A DNA stretch of 64,000 bases from contig NC_134029.1 in the NCBI RefSeq assembly GCF_964204645.1, positions 22,834,450 through 22,898,449 on the forward strand, written 5' to 3'. The notes under the pieces are model-generated. The model was not told the origin of the DNA. It did no database searches and saw only the letters and a list, made by a program, of their open reading frames with translations. A program made the translations under genes and the position numbers. Every line of letters starts with the position of its first letter. Position 1 is the first letter of the stretch. Origin of the DNA: Tubulanus polymorphus (taxonomy: Eukaryota > Nemertea > Palaeonemertea > Tubulaniformes > Tubulanidae). This document shows positions 63,401-64,000 of this stretch, one piece after another.

Positions 63401-64000
63401 TCATCGCTCTCTCCCGAAATGTCGGAATGACTGATCTACATTTTGCTAGGTCTGGGTCTCACAGAGATTGATTCGGCGTTTCATTTCAGGAAAATTTATG
63501 GCTCTTGAGCCATCGTTCATTTTGAAGAATTTCTAGGCTTGAATTTTATACAGACGGAATGTGAGAGAGAGAAAAGAGAGAAAGAAATCGATCCATTCGG
63601 CTGCCGTCTTTAAGTGACCTGAATGGTAACCGTTTTGTCGAGTGATCGTTCTCTTCGTCGGAGCAGACTCTGAAAATAGCGTTGATTTTGTTTTTGATAC
63701 GAGCTAAATTGGATAACTTCGTTTCTCCGACCAAAATGAAGCAATTCTATGAATGTTTCATGATTCTAGCGTAGTCGCCGCGGATTCGGCTTTTCAATGA
63801 ATCTTCTTTCACTGGATCGTTAGGGACGACGTCGCGCGCTTTCTCATCTAAGTAGATTCCAATCGGGCGGCTCCATAAAGACATTTACCTTCAGATCAGA
63901 CGTAATCTTTAACCGGCAAATCTTGAGCAGGCGCGCAATCGACGGGCAACATGACGTCACTTTTGCGGTTACCGCCGCCATTACGTATCAATTTCAGATG
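54483..64000. other. Distal flank without a recognised gene
   Basis: About 9.5 kb of AT-rich sequence. Short open frames (for example 59035-59328 and 59721-59915, plus strand) show no domain. A tandem ttttcgaaagttg pair lies near 55505-55537. The last 60 bases hold a CRE palindrome TGACGTCA (63952-63959) and a YY1-like ccgccgccatt, possibly the start of another gene's promoter. Confidence 0.45.

Overview
The window reads as nuclear DNA of an invertebrate animal: AT-rich, intron-rich genes with GT/AG splice sites and polypyrimidine acceptors, long introns, (TA)n microsatellites and several transposable-element remnants. The two ion-channel genes and the general look fit a lophotrochozoan (mollusc/annelid-like), but the species cannot be fixed from the sequence alone.

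Layout. 1-1511: 3' half of a DIRS-type tyrosine-recombinase retrotransposon (end of RT/RNase H plus an apparently intact recombinase), followed by a 58-bp perfect inverted repeat pair (1810-1867 / 2033-2090). 2614-2677: last coding exon of a plus-strand RS-domain gene whose other exons lie left of the window. 4608-4802: coding-like orphan exon. 4944-5741: three-exon gene for a 213-residue protein with an N-myristoylation-type start, followed by a strong 84-nt hairpin. 6312-7037 and 8749-9529: tandem paralogous genes, each with a TATA box, a noncoding exon 1, an exon 2 that codes only Met-Lys, and an exon 3 that codes the rest of a small secreted peptide with eight cysteines in two copies of C-x3-C-x6-C-x3-C. 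11540-21692: complete eight-exon GABA-A receptor beta subunit (LCCH3/GABRB type, 480 aa). 23510-52902, minus strand: complete nine-exon second Cys-loop subunit (GRD/alpha-like, 458 aa), reassembled by splice phase; its signal-peptide exon lies 13.8 kb upstream of exon 2. 52903-64000: 5' flank without a gene I recognise.

How the parts fit. The two receptor genes are convergent, 1.8 kb apart stop to stop, and share exon boundaries and phases from the second extracellular exon through M2, so they look like an old alpha/beta gene pair whose products could co-assemble into a chloride channel. The peptide genes are a separate local duplication with identical signal peptides, related promoters and diverged mature parts, a pattern common in secreted defence or venom-type families; their function is not known from the sequence. 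Repeats (foldbacks, B-box-containing repeats, a probable hAT-type MITE, a degenerate tandem array) sit mainly in the long introns of the minus-strand receptor gene.
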